The notes: generated by a model from the letters alone, not told the origin. Shown: positions 34,872-44,327, counted from the first letter of the stretch. The stretch is 64,000 bases of DNA from Exilispira sp964581895 (GCA_964581895.1 CAZOPR010000002.1:248001-312000); one strand, 5' to 3'. Made by a program: numbers and translations.

Positions 34872-35345
34872 TTGATACCTTCAATATACAATATCATTCA
34901 GAAGTTTTCAGGAAAAGACCAGAAAAAAAGTGGGAAACTTGAAAGAACAGGTAGCTTAAAAAAAGAGGAGAAAAGTTTTGAACAGATTCTATTTGAAAAA
35001 AGGATAGAAGATATTGTTATTGAATATGAAAACCAGCCACCTGAAAATCTTACCTCCATGATAAATGAAGCTGGGAGAAGATATAAAAATTCAAGAAACC
35101 AGCAAGATTTAATAAACTATAAAGAATTTCTTGCTTCTTTTATAGTATTGATAGAAAGGAAAGCCTATAAAATAAAGATAATAGATAAAAAAAAGGATCT
35201 TCTTTCAGAAGATGAACTTGATTATATTATAATAGAGATAGAAAAAAGACTTGTTGCACTTATGGAAAGCTTTTTATCTTCACAAAGAGAGATTTTTTCA
35301 TTGATAGACGAGATAGAAGGGTTAATTTTTAAGATAATGGTTTAA
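34872..35345 (+). CDS. yaaR: YaaR family protein (DUF327)
   Basis: The 157-aa helical protein (FLASFIVLIERKAYKIK, RLVALMESFLSSQREIFSLIDEIEGLI) fits the YaaR/DUF327 family in length, pattern and position. In Bacillus the order is tmk-yaaQ-yaaR-holB-ricT; here yaaR sits between tmk and ricT. The function is unknown. The start is TTG 34872, supported by GTGGAG, which overlaps the end of tmk. The following spacer (35346-35457) is purine-rich and nearly free of C. Confidence 0.75.
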   Translation: MIPSIYNIIQKFSGKDQKKSGKLERTGSLKKEEKSFEQILFEKRIEDIVIEYENQPPENLTSMINEAGRRYKNSRNQQDLINYKEFLASFIVLIERKAYKIKIIDKKKDLLSEDELDYIIIEIEKRLVALMESFLSSQREIFSLIDEIEGLIFKIMV

Positions 35346-35457
35346 GCTCGAAAAAGAACAAAAAAAAAGAACTAAAAGAAGAAATAAAAAAAATTAAGTA
35401 AAGAAATAAAAAAAGATATAAAAAAAAGAAAAAAAAGAAATAAAAATAAGGAATTTT

Positions 35458-36489
35458 ATGTATCTTTATAGATGTAGATTATTATATTCAAAAGCGATAA
35501 TGGATTTCTATTCAAATAGTTTTTTTCAAATTTCACCACAATCTATCGTTAAAGTTGAGACAAAGCACGGGGTTGATCTTGCAATATATTTAAATAAATT
35601 TGTAAATATTGATGATAAGGATTTTGATGAGATAATAAAATATCAGGCAACATCAGTTGAAGAAAATGTTGAAAGCATAGAAAACACACAGGATTTTATC
35701 GATGAAGTTTCCGATGAACAGATAATTAACCAGCAGATTATTCAAAATTATACAAATTTAGCAAACAACGAAAAAGTAAGTAGAAAAAAACAGGTTAAAA
35801 TAGAAGGGAAATTTTTATCTGCTGCAAGTCCTGATGACTTAAAAATATATAGAGAAAATGAGGTAAAGGCAGAAGAAGCGTTCAATGTTTTTAAGCAGGA
35901 GATAAAAGAATGCAATCTTGAACACGAGATGAAACCTGTTGGAGTCCATTATTTTCTGGATGGTATGAAAATTCTATTTGATTTTGTTGCAGATCATAGG
36001 ATTGACTTTAGAGAACTTGTTAAAAAACTTGCCGCAAGATATAGGAAAAGAATAGAACTTCATCAGATTGGAGTTAGAGATGAAGCGAGGATGATAGACG
36101 GGCTTTTTATTTGTGGGCAGCAGCTATGTTGCAGACGTTTTTTGCAACAACTAACACCAATTTCTATAAAGATGGCAGAGGTTCAAAATGCTCCTTTAAA
36201 TACAATGAAAATTTCTGGTTATTGCGGAAGGCTGCTTTGCTGCCTTTCATATGAATCAGACCAATATGAAGAGGCAAAAGAGAATCTTCCAGAACTTGGG
36301 TCAACAGTTATTTATAATAATGAAAAATATACTGTTTCTGAAGTTAATGTGATCAGGCAATATTTGAAAATAAAGAAAAAAGAAAGTATGGAATTTGTTT
36401 TGCTTAAAAATGAGCCTCTTACCTATGAAAAAGATAACGATGGAAATATAATAATTACAAAATATGAGCTTTATAATATGGCGAAATAA
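35458..36489 (+). CDS. ricT: PSP1 domain protein (RicT/YaaT-like)
   Basis: The 343-aa protein has an N-terminal region like RicT (YLYRCRLLYSKAIMDFYSN), a variable acidic middle (about 60-140) and a C-terminal PSP1 domain (about 145-290). Two cysteine clusters, CGQQLCC and YCGRLLCC, match the iron-sulfur ligands of RicT. In Bacillus RicT works with RicA and RicF in mRNA maturation and RNase Y specificity. The last 18 bp with the stop are duplicated just downstream. Confidence 0.9.
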   Translation: MYLYRCRLLYSKAIMDFYSNSFFQISPQSIVKVETKHGVDLAIYLNKFVNIDDKDFDEIIKYQATSVEENVESIENTQDFIDEVSDEQIINQQIIQNYTNLANNEKVSRKKQVKIEGKFLSAASPDDLKIYRENEVKAEEAFNVFKQEIKECNLEHEMKPVGVHYFLDGMKILFDFVADHRIDFRELVKKLAARYRKRIELHQIGVRDEARMIDGLFICGQQLCCRRFLQQLTPISIKMAEVQNAPLNTMKISGYCGRLLCCLSYESDQYEEAKENLPELGSTVIYNNEKYTVSEVNVIRQYLKIKKKESMEFVLLKNEPLTYEKDNDGNIIITKYELYNMAK

Positions 36490-36508
36490 AATAATATGGC
36501 GAAATAAA
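36473..36508 (+). repeat. perfect 18-bp tandem duplication of the ricT gene end
   Basis: ATAATATGGCGAAATAAA (36473-36490), which carries the final codons and stop of ricT, is repeated exactly at 36491-36508. Confidence 0.93.
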
Positions 36509-36700
36509 AAAAATAAAAAGATAAAATAAAGAAAATACAAAGAAGATAAAAAAAATTCAATAAAAGTTAAAAAGAAAAAATAAAAAGAAAAAGTAAAAGA
36601 GAATAAAAAGAGAATAAAAAGAAAAAATAAAAAGAGAATAAAAAGAGAAAATAAAGCGAAAATAAAAAAATATTATAAAGATAAAATAGAATTAATAACC
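36509..36700 (+). other. purine-rich, nearly C-free spacer
   Basis: About 190 bp made of A, G and scattered T, with repeating AAAAAGAGAATAAAAAG-like units. It lies between the convergent ricT gene and a barrel-protein gene. No terminator hairpin or coding region is visible. Confidence 0.8.
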
Positions 36701-36719
36701 TTAAATAATAAAATCTATC

Positions 36720-37643
36720 TTAAAACTTATAACTTAAATTCATCCCCAAATATAATCTACTGATCTCTGAAATATCTGTGATATTATCCGAATAAAAAGA
36801 ATAGATTAAAACTCCAAATGCTGGTTCAAGTTTGAAATGGTCTAAAGTAAAGATAAGATTTGCTTTTGCATAAATATATTGATGAATATAAGTTAAAGAA
36901 GATACTGTTTTTAAGTCATTGTAAGAGTAACCTAATGCTAAAACAAAACCAAATGCAGTAATTGTTGGAACATATTTTATAATCAAAGCAAGGTCGTAGG
37001 TATTTAATTTGCTGTAATTTATAGATGTAGATGTTGTATCGAAGTTATAAAGAATTGAATCATATTTGAATGCAAGACCTATGGAAAGCTGATAGATATA
37101 AAATCCTATTTCAGTATTTATATCGTATTTTTCAAATGTATCAGATTTTGGAAGTTCAACTAAAGATGAAAAGATTGGCTGAATATATATAGGGTTGTTT
37201 ATAGAGAGAAAAAAGAAAAGAAGCGGATAAAAATCCAGCAAAATAGAAGTGAAATTTTCAAAATAAGTAAATATATTATCAAATGAATCTGAAACTTCAA
37301 CCTTAAATCTTTCTTCAAAAGTTAAAAAATCTTTAATATATGAAAAACCTAATGAAAAGCTATTTGGTTGCTTAAAATTATAGGTGTTTCTTTCAAAGAA
37401 AAAGGATAAAGAAAGATTTTGGTTAAGATTTATTGAAAAAGATAAAATTGCATTATAGAAGGTATTATTTTTGATAGAAGTAAAGGAGTTTGAATACTGA
37501 AAAGGTAAAAAGCCATAGTCAAAACCAAGGGTAATCTGCTGGGCGAAGATAATATTTGGGAAAATTGTTAAGAAAAAAAGACAAGTTATTAAAATATTTA
37601 AAAGAAAAATTTTTTTATATCTTTTGGTAAATTTTATTTTCAT
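36720..37643 (-). CDS. outer-membrane beta-barrel-like protein
   Basis: The 307-aa protein has a signal peptide (about 1-35, ending in IIFAQQ) and some twelve amphipathic strands, and it ends in YKF, a terminal aromatic residue as used for barrel assembly by BamA. I cannot assign a family. ATG 37643 is chosen because AGGAG lies eight bases upstream; the upstream ATG at 37667 lacks a site. Confidence 0.7.
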   Translation of the reverse strand: MKIKFTKRYKKIFLLNILITCLFFLTIFPNIIFAQQITLGFDYGFLPFQYSNSFTSIKNNTFYNAILSFSINLNQNLSLSFFFERNTYNFKQPNSFSLGFSYIKDFLTFEERFKVEVSDSFDNIFTYFENFTSILLDFYPLLFFFLSINNPIYIQPIFSSLVELPKSDTFEKYDINTEIGFYIYQLSIGLAFKYDSILYNFDTTSTSINYSKLNTYDLALIIKYVPTITAFGFVLALGYSYNDLKTVSSLTYIHQYIYAKANLIFTLDHFKLEPAFGVLIYSFYSDNITDISEISRLYLGMNLSYKF

Positions 37644-37771
37644 ATAAAATACTCCTGCTTTATCCATTTTATTTCAATTAATATATAGCCTAAAAAAAAT
37701 AAAATAGCAAAATAAAAAAAATTAAATTGTTAAATTATATAAAAAAAATTTAAAAAAATATGAAAAATCAC

Positions 37772-37805
37772 TTGACAATGAGAAAAAAGATATTATTTGT
37801 ATAGT
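37772..37805 (+). promoter_or_regulatory. possible promoter of the porin gene
   Basis: A perfect TTGACA (37772-37777) precedes the porin gene. The best -10 like sequences are TATTTG at 16 nt spacing and TATAGT (37800-37805) at 22 nt, so the -10 assignment is open. Confidence 0.4.
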
Positions 37806-37849
37806 AAGCACGTTATGTGCAGAAAACAAAAAAATCGGAGGAAATTTCT

Positions 37850-38890
37850 ATGAAGAAAATTTTACTAGTTATCGCTCTTATTCTTCTTATCGCTCTCCCT
37901 CTTTTTGCTCAGGAAGTTACAGTTGAAGATTTAAACAAAAGATTAACCAAACTCGAAATGTGGAAGTTTGGTGGTCTTTACATTAACTGGATGTATGTAA
38001 GTATACCAAATTCTGGTTTTCAGTGGGGATTTTTCTATGTCCCAACAGATGGTGATGGAATGCAACTTTCTTACATTCTTCCAAGATTTACAGCTCAATA
38101 CAAAAATGGTAACTTTGTTGCTTTTTTCAGATTGAGCGCTGGTAAAGACGACGGCACTTTCCCTGCAGTTGCTTGGGATAGATGGTATGTTCAGTACAAT
38201 CTTGGTTTTATGACATTACAAGTTGGTAAATTCACAGTTGGTGATACAATTCAACCTGAAATGTTCTACACATTCTGGTCTTCTGGTGCTAATATAAAAG
38301 ATTGGGGTTCAAATGGAGATAATGGTTTTGGACTTCATATCCCAGTTGGTCCTGCTACAATCCATTTAGTTATTCCTTCAAATTTAAGCTGGGCTACTGG
38401 TGCTGAAGCTATCAATATTCATGCGTATGTTGACGGTTCTGTTGCTGATATGCTTAATTTCATAGTTGGTATGGATTATGATATGAATGTTGCTACAGCA
38501 ATATGGGCTGGTTTTTCAGTTACTCCAATGGAAATTTTAACAATTGGTGCTAACTTTGCTATGAATATGCCAGAAGGCGGCACTTCAGATTGGGAACTTT
38601 TATGGAATATTGCAGTTACTCCAACTGAAGATATCGCTATTTACAATGAAGGTGCTTATAGAGCAGGTTTAAGTTATTTACAAACAGCTATTTGTGTATA
38701 TTACACAAGCTTATATTTAAAAGCTGCTTTAGAAATGGATCTTACAACAAGCGATATGACAATTGGTGCTGAAGTTGGTTATGATTTGACATTCGGAAGA
38801 CTTTATTTCACACCAGCTTTCTATTTAACTCTCCCACCAACTGGCGATGCTGATTATGGTTTAAAACTTTTATTCTTGGCTATTTTCTAG
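37850..38890 (+). CDS. major porin-like outer-membrane protein
   Basis: The 346-aa protein has a clean signal peptide (about 1-20, ALPLFAQ), a short coiled-coil-like segment (VTVEDLNKRLTKLEMW, as in other anaerobe porins) and a Gly/Trp/Tyr-rich beta-barrel ending in LAIF with a terminal Phe. Its codons are more GCT/GGT/ACA-biased than those of neighbours, and it has its own TTGACA and a strong terminator, which suggests a highly expressed single gene. ATG 37850 follows CGGAGG by eight bases; the in-frame GTG 37817 is rejected. Confidence 0.78.
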   Translation: MKKILLVIALILLIALPLFAQEVTVEDLNKRLTKLEMWKFGGLYINWMYVSIPNSGFQWGFFYVPTDGDGMQLSYILPRFTAQYKNGNFVAFFRLSAGKDDGTFPAVAWDRWYVQYNLGFMTLQVGKFTVGDTIQPEMFYTFWSSGANIKDWGSNGDNGFGLHIPVGPATIHLVIPSNLSWATGAEAINIHAYVDGSVADMLNFIVGMDYDMNVATAIWAGFSVTPMEILTIGANFAMNMPEGGTSDWELLWNIAVTPTEDIAIYNEGAYRAGLSYLQTAICVYYTSLYLKAALEMDLTTSDMTIGAEVGYDLTFGRLYFTPAFYLTLPPTGDADYGLKLLFLAIF

Positions 38891-38920
38891 TTTTTTAATA
38901 ATTGATATAATCTAAAAATT

Positions 38921-38952
38921 GGGTGAAAAGCTTGGCTTTTCACCCTTTTTTT
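38921..38952 (+). terminator. strong rho-independent terminator of the porin gene
   Basis: A perfect 10-bp stem, GGGTGAAAAG (38921-38930) with CTTTTCACCC (38936-38945), has a 5-nt loop and is followed by seven T. Confidence 0.95.
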
Positions 38953-39001
38953 ATTATTGAAAAAAAAAGAAAATAGATAATATTAAAAAAAAGGAATTTT
39001 T

Positions 39002-39592
39002 ATGAAAAAATTTTATTTTATATTTTTTGTTTTTATATTCATAATTTTAATTTCGTGTAATACTACAAATAGTTTTGTAAAGACAAGTTGGGTAGAAAGA
39101 CTAAATCAAAAAGTTATAGTTGAAAATGATTATTGTTATGCTGAATGTAGCTTTGTAGATAAAGAGGCAATGACAAAAAATATTGCATCAGAGGGGATGA
39201 ATCCTTTTATCTATAGGGACCCAATAATTACAAAACAGGAATCTATATTATTTTCTCTTCTTATTATACCAAAGGTAAATTTTGAAATATATGCCCAAGA
39301 GGTTTACATTAAAACTGAAGCAGCTAGTTATCCAATACTTTTTAGTGAATATATTCTTGATCAAAATATGTATGAAAGTGAAATTGATTCTGTAACAAAA
39401 AAGATGAAAGACTTTGTTAATAAATACTTTCTTTCAAAAAAAGAGATATATAAAAATGGTGAAAGAAAAGTTAGATTTTTATATTCTATTGTAAATCTAG
39501 ATTATAAAGGTGCTATGGTTAGGATACCTATTCATATAAATCAGGATAAAATTTCTGTATTAAATTTTATTTTCCCAGAAATAAAAAGATAA
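39002..39592 (+). CDS. lipoprotein of unknown function
   Basis: The 196-aa protein has a lipoprotein signal with lipobox LISC (about residues 16-19). The mature part is mixed alpha/beta with no family that I recognise; it contains a pair of cysteines (YCYAEC). AAGGAA precedes ATG 39002. The spacer after it (39593-39711) is purine-rich. Confidence 0.65.
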   Translation: MKKFYFIFFVFIFIILISCNTTNSFVKTSWVERLNQKVIVENDYCYAECSFVDKEAMTKNIASEGMNPFIYRDPIITKQESILFSLLIIPKVNFEIYAQEVYIKTEAASYPILFSEYILDQNMYESEIDSVTKKMKDFVNKYFLSKKEIYKNGERKVRFLYSIVNLDYKGAMVRIPIHINQDKISVLNFIFPEIKR

Positions 39593-39711
39593 AATAAAAA
39601 AATAAAGTATAAAAGATAAAGACAATAGATAAAAAAATATTAAAAAAAAGCAAATAAAAATAAAATAAAAGTAAAAAAAATATAACTAAGATAAAATAAA
39701 AACAAAAAAAT

Positions 39712-40023
39712 ATGCAAAAGGATAAAATCTTAAAGCGAATTGTAACTGAATGTTTCTGGGACTATGATATTGATGAAAATTATTTATCCAATGCTATAAA
39801 AAATGGTGGCTTAACCGAAAAAAGAAAAATAGCTGAAAAAATAATACTAAATATGAGACAACCTGTAGATGGGCTACTTCTATTTTCAAAGGAAGATTTA
39901 GCTAAAATATTTGAATCTTTTAATGAAAAAATCAGGAAAAAAGAAAAAGTATTACTTTTGGAAAATTGTCTTTTAGGAAAAAATAATAAAATAGAAAAAT
40001 ATGAATGGAAAAAGTTGGGATAA
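39712..40023 (+). CDS. small protein paired with the AbiEii-like toxin (putative antitoxin)
   Basis: The 103-aa protein is probably all-alpha (IAEKIILNMRQPVDGLLLF, LAKIFESFNEKIRKKEKV). It does not resemble the winged-helix AbiEi antitoxin, and I do not recognise it. It ends 23 bp inside the AbiEii-like gene, so the two are translationally coupled. The role as antitoxin or chaperone is inferred only from that layout. Confidence 0.6.
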   Translation: MQKDKILKRIVTECFWDYDIDENYLSNAIKNGGLTEKRKIAEKIILNMRQPVDGLLLFSKEDLAKIFESFNEKIRKKEKVLLLENCLLGKNNKIEKYEWKKLG

Positions 40024-40660
40024 GATTTATCAACTTCAAGATAGATTATTAGATATCATTTTTTCAATAGATAATAGTTTTTATCTTACTGGTGGAACAG
40101 CTCTACATAGATTTTATTATAATTTAAGAGTTTCTTACGATCTTGATTTTTTCTCTTCTTCAACTGAGACTTTTTATGATGAAATAGTAAATATTTTACA
40201 AAAACTTTTAGATGAAAAAATAGAATATAAAATTATTTCGAAAGTAAAAGATTTTAGTCGTATTTTAATTGAAGATGATCTTCAAATTGATTTTGTAAAT
40301 GATAGAGTTTATAGATATGGGAAAAGTAATATAATAAATAGGTTTAGAATAGATAATATCGAAAACATATTATCAAATAAGGTTTGTGCAATAATAGATA
40401 GAGACGAAGAAAAGGATTTTTTCGATTTATTTGCTATTGCAAAAAATCATTCATTTAATTGGGAAAATATTTTTAATATATGCAATAAGAAACAGATTGT
40501 TGAAAAAGAAGTTTTTGTAGAAAGGATAAAAAGTTTTCCCCTAATATGGCTTGAAAAAATAAGATTGATACAACCTTTTGAAATCCATAAAAGTGATATT
40601 GAAAAACTGATTGAAGATTCTATTTATGGTAAAGATAATTCGCTAATTATGAAAAAATAA
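40001..40660 (+). CDS. AbiEii/AbiGii-type nucleotidyltransferase (putative toxin)
   Basis: The 219-aa protein has the AbiEii pattern: FYLTGGTALHRF (G31-G32-T33), SYDLDF with D47 and D49, a third acidic residue at about D97 (LQIDFV), and DEEKDFFDLFAI (K138 to D142). AbiEii-type enzymes (for example MenT) add nucleotides to tRNA or other targets and stop growth; they act in toxin-antitoxin and phage-abortive systems. Here the catalytic residues look intact. The first ATG overlaps the upstream small gene. The spacer after it contains short AAATTCAATAT repeats (40671-40693). Confidence 0.8.
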   Translation: MNGKSWDKIYQLQDRLLDIIFSIDNSFYLTGGTALHRFYYNLRVSYDLDFFSSSTETFYDEIVNILQKLLDEKIEYKIISKVKDFSRILIEDDLQIDFVNDRVYRYGKSNIINRFRIDNIENILSNKVCAIIDRDEEKDFFDLFAIAKNHSFNWENIFNICNKKQIVEKEVFVERIKSFPLIWLEKIRLIQPFEIHKSDIEKLIEDSIYGKDNSLIMKK

Positions 40661-40803
40661 GATAAATTCAATATAAATTCAATATAAATTCATTTTTTCT
40701 TCATAATTTCTTCATAATTTAAGTTATAGCTTGAATTGCAAAAATATTTTAATTTAATAATATCAAATTTGTTTATGAAAGAAGATTCTTAAAAGAAGTT
40801 TTT

Positions 40804-42111
40804 ATGAAGAAAAAAATTATTTTTATTTTAACTATATTTTTAGTTTTCATATTTTACTCACAAAATTCATTGCAGGTTTACGATTTTGAGCAAATAAAAA
40901 ATATTTCAGTTGAAAATAATCTTACATTAAAAAATTATGAAAATCAGATGAATCTTGCAAAGCTTTCTTATGATCAAGCTGTTGCAAATCTTTATCTTCC
41001 ATCTATTTCAGTAAGTAGCTCGACAAATATCCCTTTTGACCCGACAAAAAGTTTATCATCCTCAGTTAACTTAAATATTTCAAAATCAATATTTAATGGT
41101 TTTGCTCTTAGGAAAGTAAAGGATTTAGCTTATCTTAATTATCAATATAAAAAAAGTCTTTATGAAAATCAGATACTTCAAACAAAGTATCTTGCCTTCA
41201 AGTATTATTATCAATATCTAAGCAAAATTTTACAGGAAAAATTGTACTTTGAAATTTTAAGGATTAATGAAAAAAGGCTTAAAGAATACAAGGTAAAATA
41301 CGATTTAGGTCTTATTACTGAACTTGATTTTACATCACTTGCCCTTACTTTTTCAAAGGTTCAAGTTTCTTATGAAAATGCTAAAAATGATATGGAACTT
41401 TCCTACCTTCAGTTGAAAAATTTTGCAAATATAGAAGGTGATTTTGAAATAATAGAGCAAAAATCAATAGATAAAATTGATTTTTCTCTTTTATTTGAAA
41501 ATGAAAAGTTAGATTTAAGTAACTTAAAAGCAGTCAACCTTTTAGGTTCTGCTAAAAAATATGATGCAAACTACTTAAATTCACTTTACCAATATTATCA
41601 ATCAGAAGTAAACCTTAAATATTATTTGGCATCACTTTTCCCATCACTTTCATCAGCCTTTGGGATATCTTATTCTGGCTTGATTAAGGATAATAGTTTA
41701 AATTTTAACGACCCTTCACTTTCTTTTTCACTTTCAATCTCTTTGGATTTAGACTCACTTTTTGGCTTTTCATCTAAAGGGATCGAGAAAAAAGTCTTAA
41801 AACAGGAGTATGAAAATGCAAAACTAAACCTTTTGAAAGCCGAAAATGATCTTCTTTTATCTCTTGAAACATCTTTTTCAAACCTGATTTTAAGCCAGAA
41901 AAACAAGGAAAATGCGGAAAATACATATAATTATGCATCAAAAGGTTATAATCTTGCTATTGATGCCTTTAACCTTGGTCAAATTTCAGCATCAAGCTTC
42001 GCCTCCTGGGAAGAGGAGTATGTAAATGCGAAGATAACTTTGTACTCTGCAATTCTTTCATATGTGTTAAATGTCAAATCAATCGAACTTATGACTGGAA
42101 ACTTTGAATAA
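40804..42111 (+). CDS. TolC family outer-membrane channel
   Basis: The 435-aa protein has a signal peptide (1-20) and the two-fold TolC repeat of long helices and short barrel strands: NLTLKNYENQMNLAKLSYDQA, then YQSEVNLKYYLASLFPSLSS and a mirrored second half. It forms the outer-membrane duct of the exporter encoded by the next three genes; the MacA-like gene begins 25 bp downstream. Confidence 0.88.
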   Translation: MKKKIIFILTIFLVFIFYSQNSLQVYDFEQIKNISVENNLTLKNYENQMNLAKLSYDQAVANLYLPSISVSSSTNIPFDPTKSLSSSVNLNISKSIFNGFALRKVKDLAYLNYQYKKSLYENQILQTKYLAFKYYYQYLSKILQEKLYFEILRINEKRLKEYKVKYDLGLITELDFTSLALTFSKVQVSYENAKNDMELSYLQLKNFANIEGDFEIIEQKSIDKIDFSLLFENEKLDLSNLKAVNLLGSAKKYDANYLNSLYQYYQSEVNLKYYLASLFPSLSSAFGISYSGLIKDNSLNFNDPSLSFSLSISLDLDSLFGFSSKGIEKKVLKQEYENAKLNLLKAENDLLLSLETSFSNLILSQKNKENAENTYNYASKGYNLAIDAFNLGQISASSFASWEEEYVNAKITLYSAILSYVLNVKSIELMTGNFE

Positions 42112-42136
42112 AACTTAAAATTTCTAAGAGGTAAAG

Positions 42137-43450
42137 ATGAAGAAAAAAATAAATAAAATACTTTTCATTCTCCTTTTAATAATTATCATTGCTGCTATTA
42201 GTTTTTACTTTATTTATAAAAATAAGGTCGCAGCAAAAAAAAATATTGTTTTCACCACTGCTATAATCCAAAGTGGTAGCATCACAAGTTCTGTAAGTGC
42301 ATCTGGAAAGATAGAGCCAATCGATTCCTATCCTGTAATGGCTTCAATATCTGGTAAAATAGATAAGGTTCTTGTTGATTATAATTCAAAAGTCAAAAAA
42401 GGGCAGATTTTAGCCATAATAAAACAGGATGATTATTTGTTTGCCTTGAAGCAGGCTCAGCTTAGTTACGATGAAGCAACTATAACTTTATCAAATAAAG
42501 AGATGGATTATAATAATAATCTTGAACTTTATAAAAAAGGTTTTTTGACTTCTGCTGCACTAAAAGAATCTGAAAATAGTTATAAACTTGCACAGATAGC
42601 AGTTGAATCGGCTAAGGTTTCGCTTGAAAAGGCTAAAACAAATCTTGAAAATACATTATTAAAATCTCCAATAGATGGCTTCATACTTGAAAAAAATGTT
42701 GACGAAGGGGATTTTATAAGCACAAATATTTCTCAATCTGAACTTTTTGTAGTCTGTTCAGATCTTTCAAGACTGAAAATAACGGCAAATGTTGATGAAT
42801 CAGATATTAGTCTTATAAAGGAAGGCCAAAAAGTCCAATTTACAGTTTTGGCTTATGATACAATGAGTTTTACAGGAGAAGTAAAACAGATAAGATTAAA
42901 TTCAAATGAAAGCTCAAATGTTGTGACTTACACAGTTATAATAGAGACAAAAAATATAGATAATAAGCTACTTCCAGGGATGACAGCTTCTATAGAATTT
43001 GTAAATCAACCAAGCGAGGGAGCATTTTTGGTTCCTCAAACATCAATATCACTAAAAGGTTTGGCGTTGCTTAAGAATATTGGACCTTATACTGTTAATA
43101 TCCCAAAAAATCAAGGGGTTAATCCTTCACAAAATCAAAATCCTTCACAAAATCAAAATCTTTTTAAAACACAAAATCCTTCTCAAAATCAAAATCCTAC
43201 TCAAAATTTTAACAAAAGTTCTGATTCAAACCAACTTCAAAACAAGAATATAAAGATACTATGGGTTATAGATGAGACAAAAAAGATTGTATATCCAATT
43301 CCAGTAAAAACAGGAAATACAGATGGGAAAATGATTGAGGTCTTTTCTCCACTTTTGAAAGAAGGGATGAAAATAATTTCAAGCCTTATGACTAAAAATA
43401 AAACCAATAACCAGAACAATAATTTTGGCATGCCTCCAATTCGATTTTAG
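42137..43450 (+). CDS. macA: MacA-like periplasmic adaptor (HlyD/RND type)
   Basis: The 437-aa protein has an N-terminal membrane anchor (about 5-27) and a lipoyl-like half motif (GKIEPIDSYPVMASISGKI). Its helical hairpin (about 110-175) is followed by the second lipoyl half, LLKSPIDGFILEKNVDEGD, and beta-barrel domains. An Asn/Pro/Ser/Gln repeat (NPSQNQ units, about residues 325-360) is inserted before the last domain. It bridges the inner-membrane MacB pair and TolC. GAGGT precedes the ATG. Confidence 0.88.
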   Translation: MKKKINKILFILLLIIIIAAISFYFIYKNKVAAKKNIVFTTAIIQSGSITSSVSASGKIEPIDSYPVMASISGKIDKVLVDYNSKVKKGQILAIIKQDDYLFALKQAQLSYDEATITLSNKEMDYNNNLELYKKGFLTSAALKESENSYKLAQIAVESAKVSLEKAKTNLENTLLKSPIDGFILEKNVDEGDFISTNISQSELFVVCSDLSRLKITANVDESDISLIKEGQKVQFTVLAYDTMSFTGEVKQIRLNSNESSNVVTYTVIIETKNIDNKLLPGMTASIEFVNQPSEGAFLVPQTSISLKGLALLKNIGPYTVNIPKNQGVNPSQNQNPSQNQNLFKTQNPSQNQNPTQNFNKSSDSNQLQNKNIKILWVIDETKKIVYPIPVKTGNTDGKMIEVFSPLLKEGMKIISSLMTKNKTNNQNNNFGMPPIRF

Positions 43451-43604
43451 GATTTTGGTTAATGTGATTTAATACTGAATTTAATTTTTGATTTTGTAAT
43501 TAATAAAGTTGTTATTTTTTTTGTTATTTGATTAAAATTAAATTTAATAAATTCTGTAATTTTTGCTTTAGGTAAAATTTTAGTATAAAAATATAGGAAA
43601 ATTG

Positions 43605-44327
43605 ATGGAAAATTCAAATAGTACTTTAATAGAAGTTATTGATTTAACAAAGATTTATGGTGTTGGTGATTCAAAAGTCATCGCACTTGATGGAATAAAC
43701 TTAAAAATATTTACTGGAGATTTTATCGCAATAATTGGTGCATCTGGTTCTGGTAAAAGCACATTTATGAATATTTTGGGAACACTTGATATACCAACCT
43801 CAGGTAAATATCTATTTGAAAACATTAATGTTGAAAAGATGGATGATGATGAAAGAAGCTATATTAGATCGAAACATATAGGTTTTGTTTTTCAAAGTTT
43901 TAATCTTGTAAAGACATTAAATGCTGTCGAAAATGTTGAACTTCCTTTATTTTATATGAAAGATGAAAAGAAGGGAAATTTCAATAAAAAAAGAGCTTTG
44001 ATAAGAGAAAAAGCCATATCTATATTAAAAGATGTTGGACTTAGCAATAGGATTTATCATAGGACTAACCAGCTTTCAGGAGGTCAACAGCAGAGAATAG
44101 CGATAGCAAGGGCTCTTATAAATGACCCAGACCTTATTTTGGCTGATGAACCAACTGGAAATCTTGATTCAAAAACAAGTCTTGAGATTATGGAAATTTT
44201 TATCAATCTGCATAAAAATGGGAAAACTATTGTTCTTGTAACTCATGAACATGATATAGCCGCTTTTGCTAAAAAAATTGTTGAATTTAAAGATGGGAAA
44301 ATTATCGATATAAGAGAAAATATATGA
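43605..44327 (+). CDS. ABC transporter ATP-binding protein (MacB/LolD type)
   Basis: The 240-aa ATPase has a Walker A motif GASGSGKS, a Q loop at VFQSFNLV, signature LSGGQQQR, Walker B LILADEPTGNLDSKT and the switch H in VTHEHD. It belongs to the MacB/LolD/FtsE branch. ATG 43605 follows AGGA by seven bases, preferable to the TTG just before it. It overlaps the permease start as ATGA. The 150-bp spacer before it has no clear terminator, so it may belong to the TolC/MacA operon. Confidence 0.93.
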   Translation: MENSNSTLIEVIDLTKIYGVGDSKVIALDGINLKIFTGDFIAIIGASGSGKSTFMNILGTLDIPTSGKYLFENINVEKMDDDERSYIRSKHIGFVFQSFNLVKTLNAVENVELPLFYMKDEKKGNFNKKRALIREKAISILKDVGLSNRIYHRTNQLSGGQQQRIAIARALINDPDLILADEPTGNLDSKTSLEIMEIFINLHKNGKTIVLVTHEHDIAAFAKKIVEFKDGKIIDIRENI

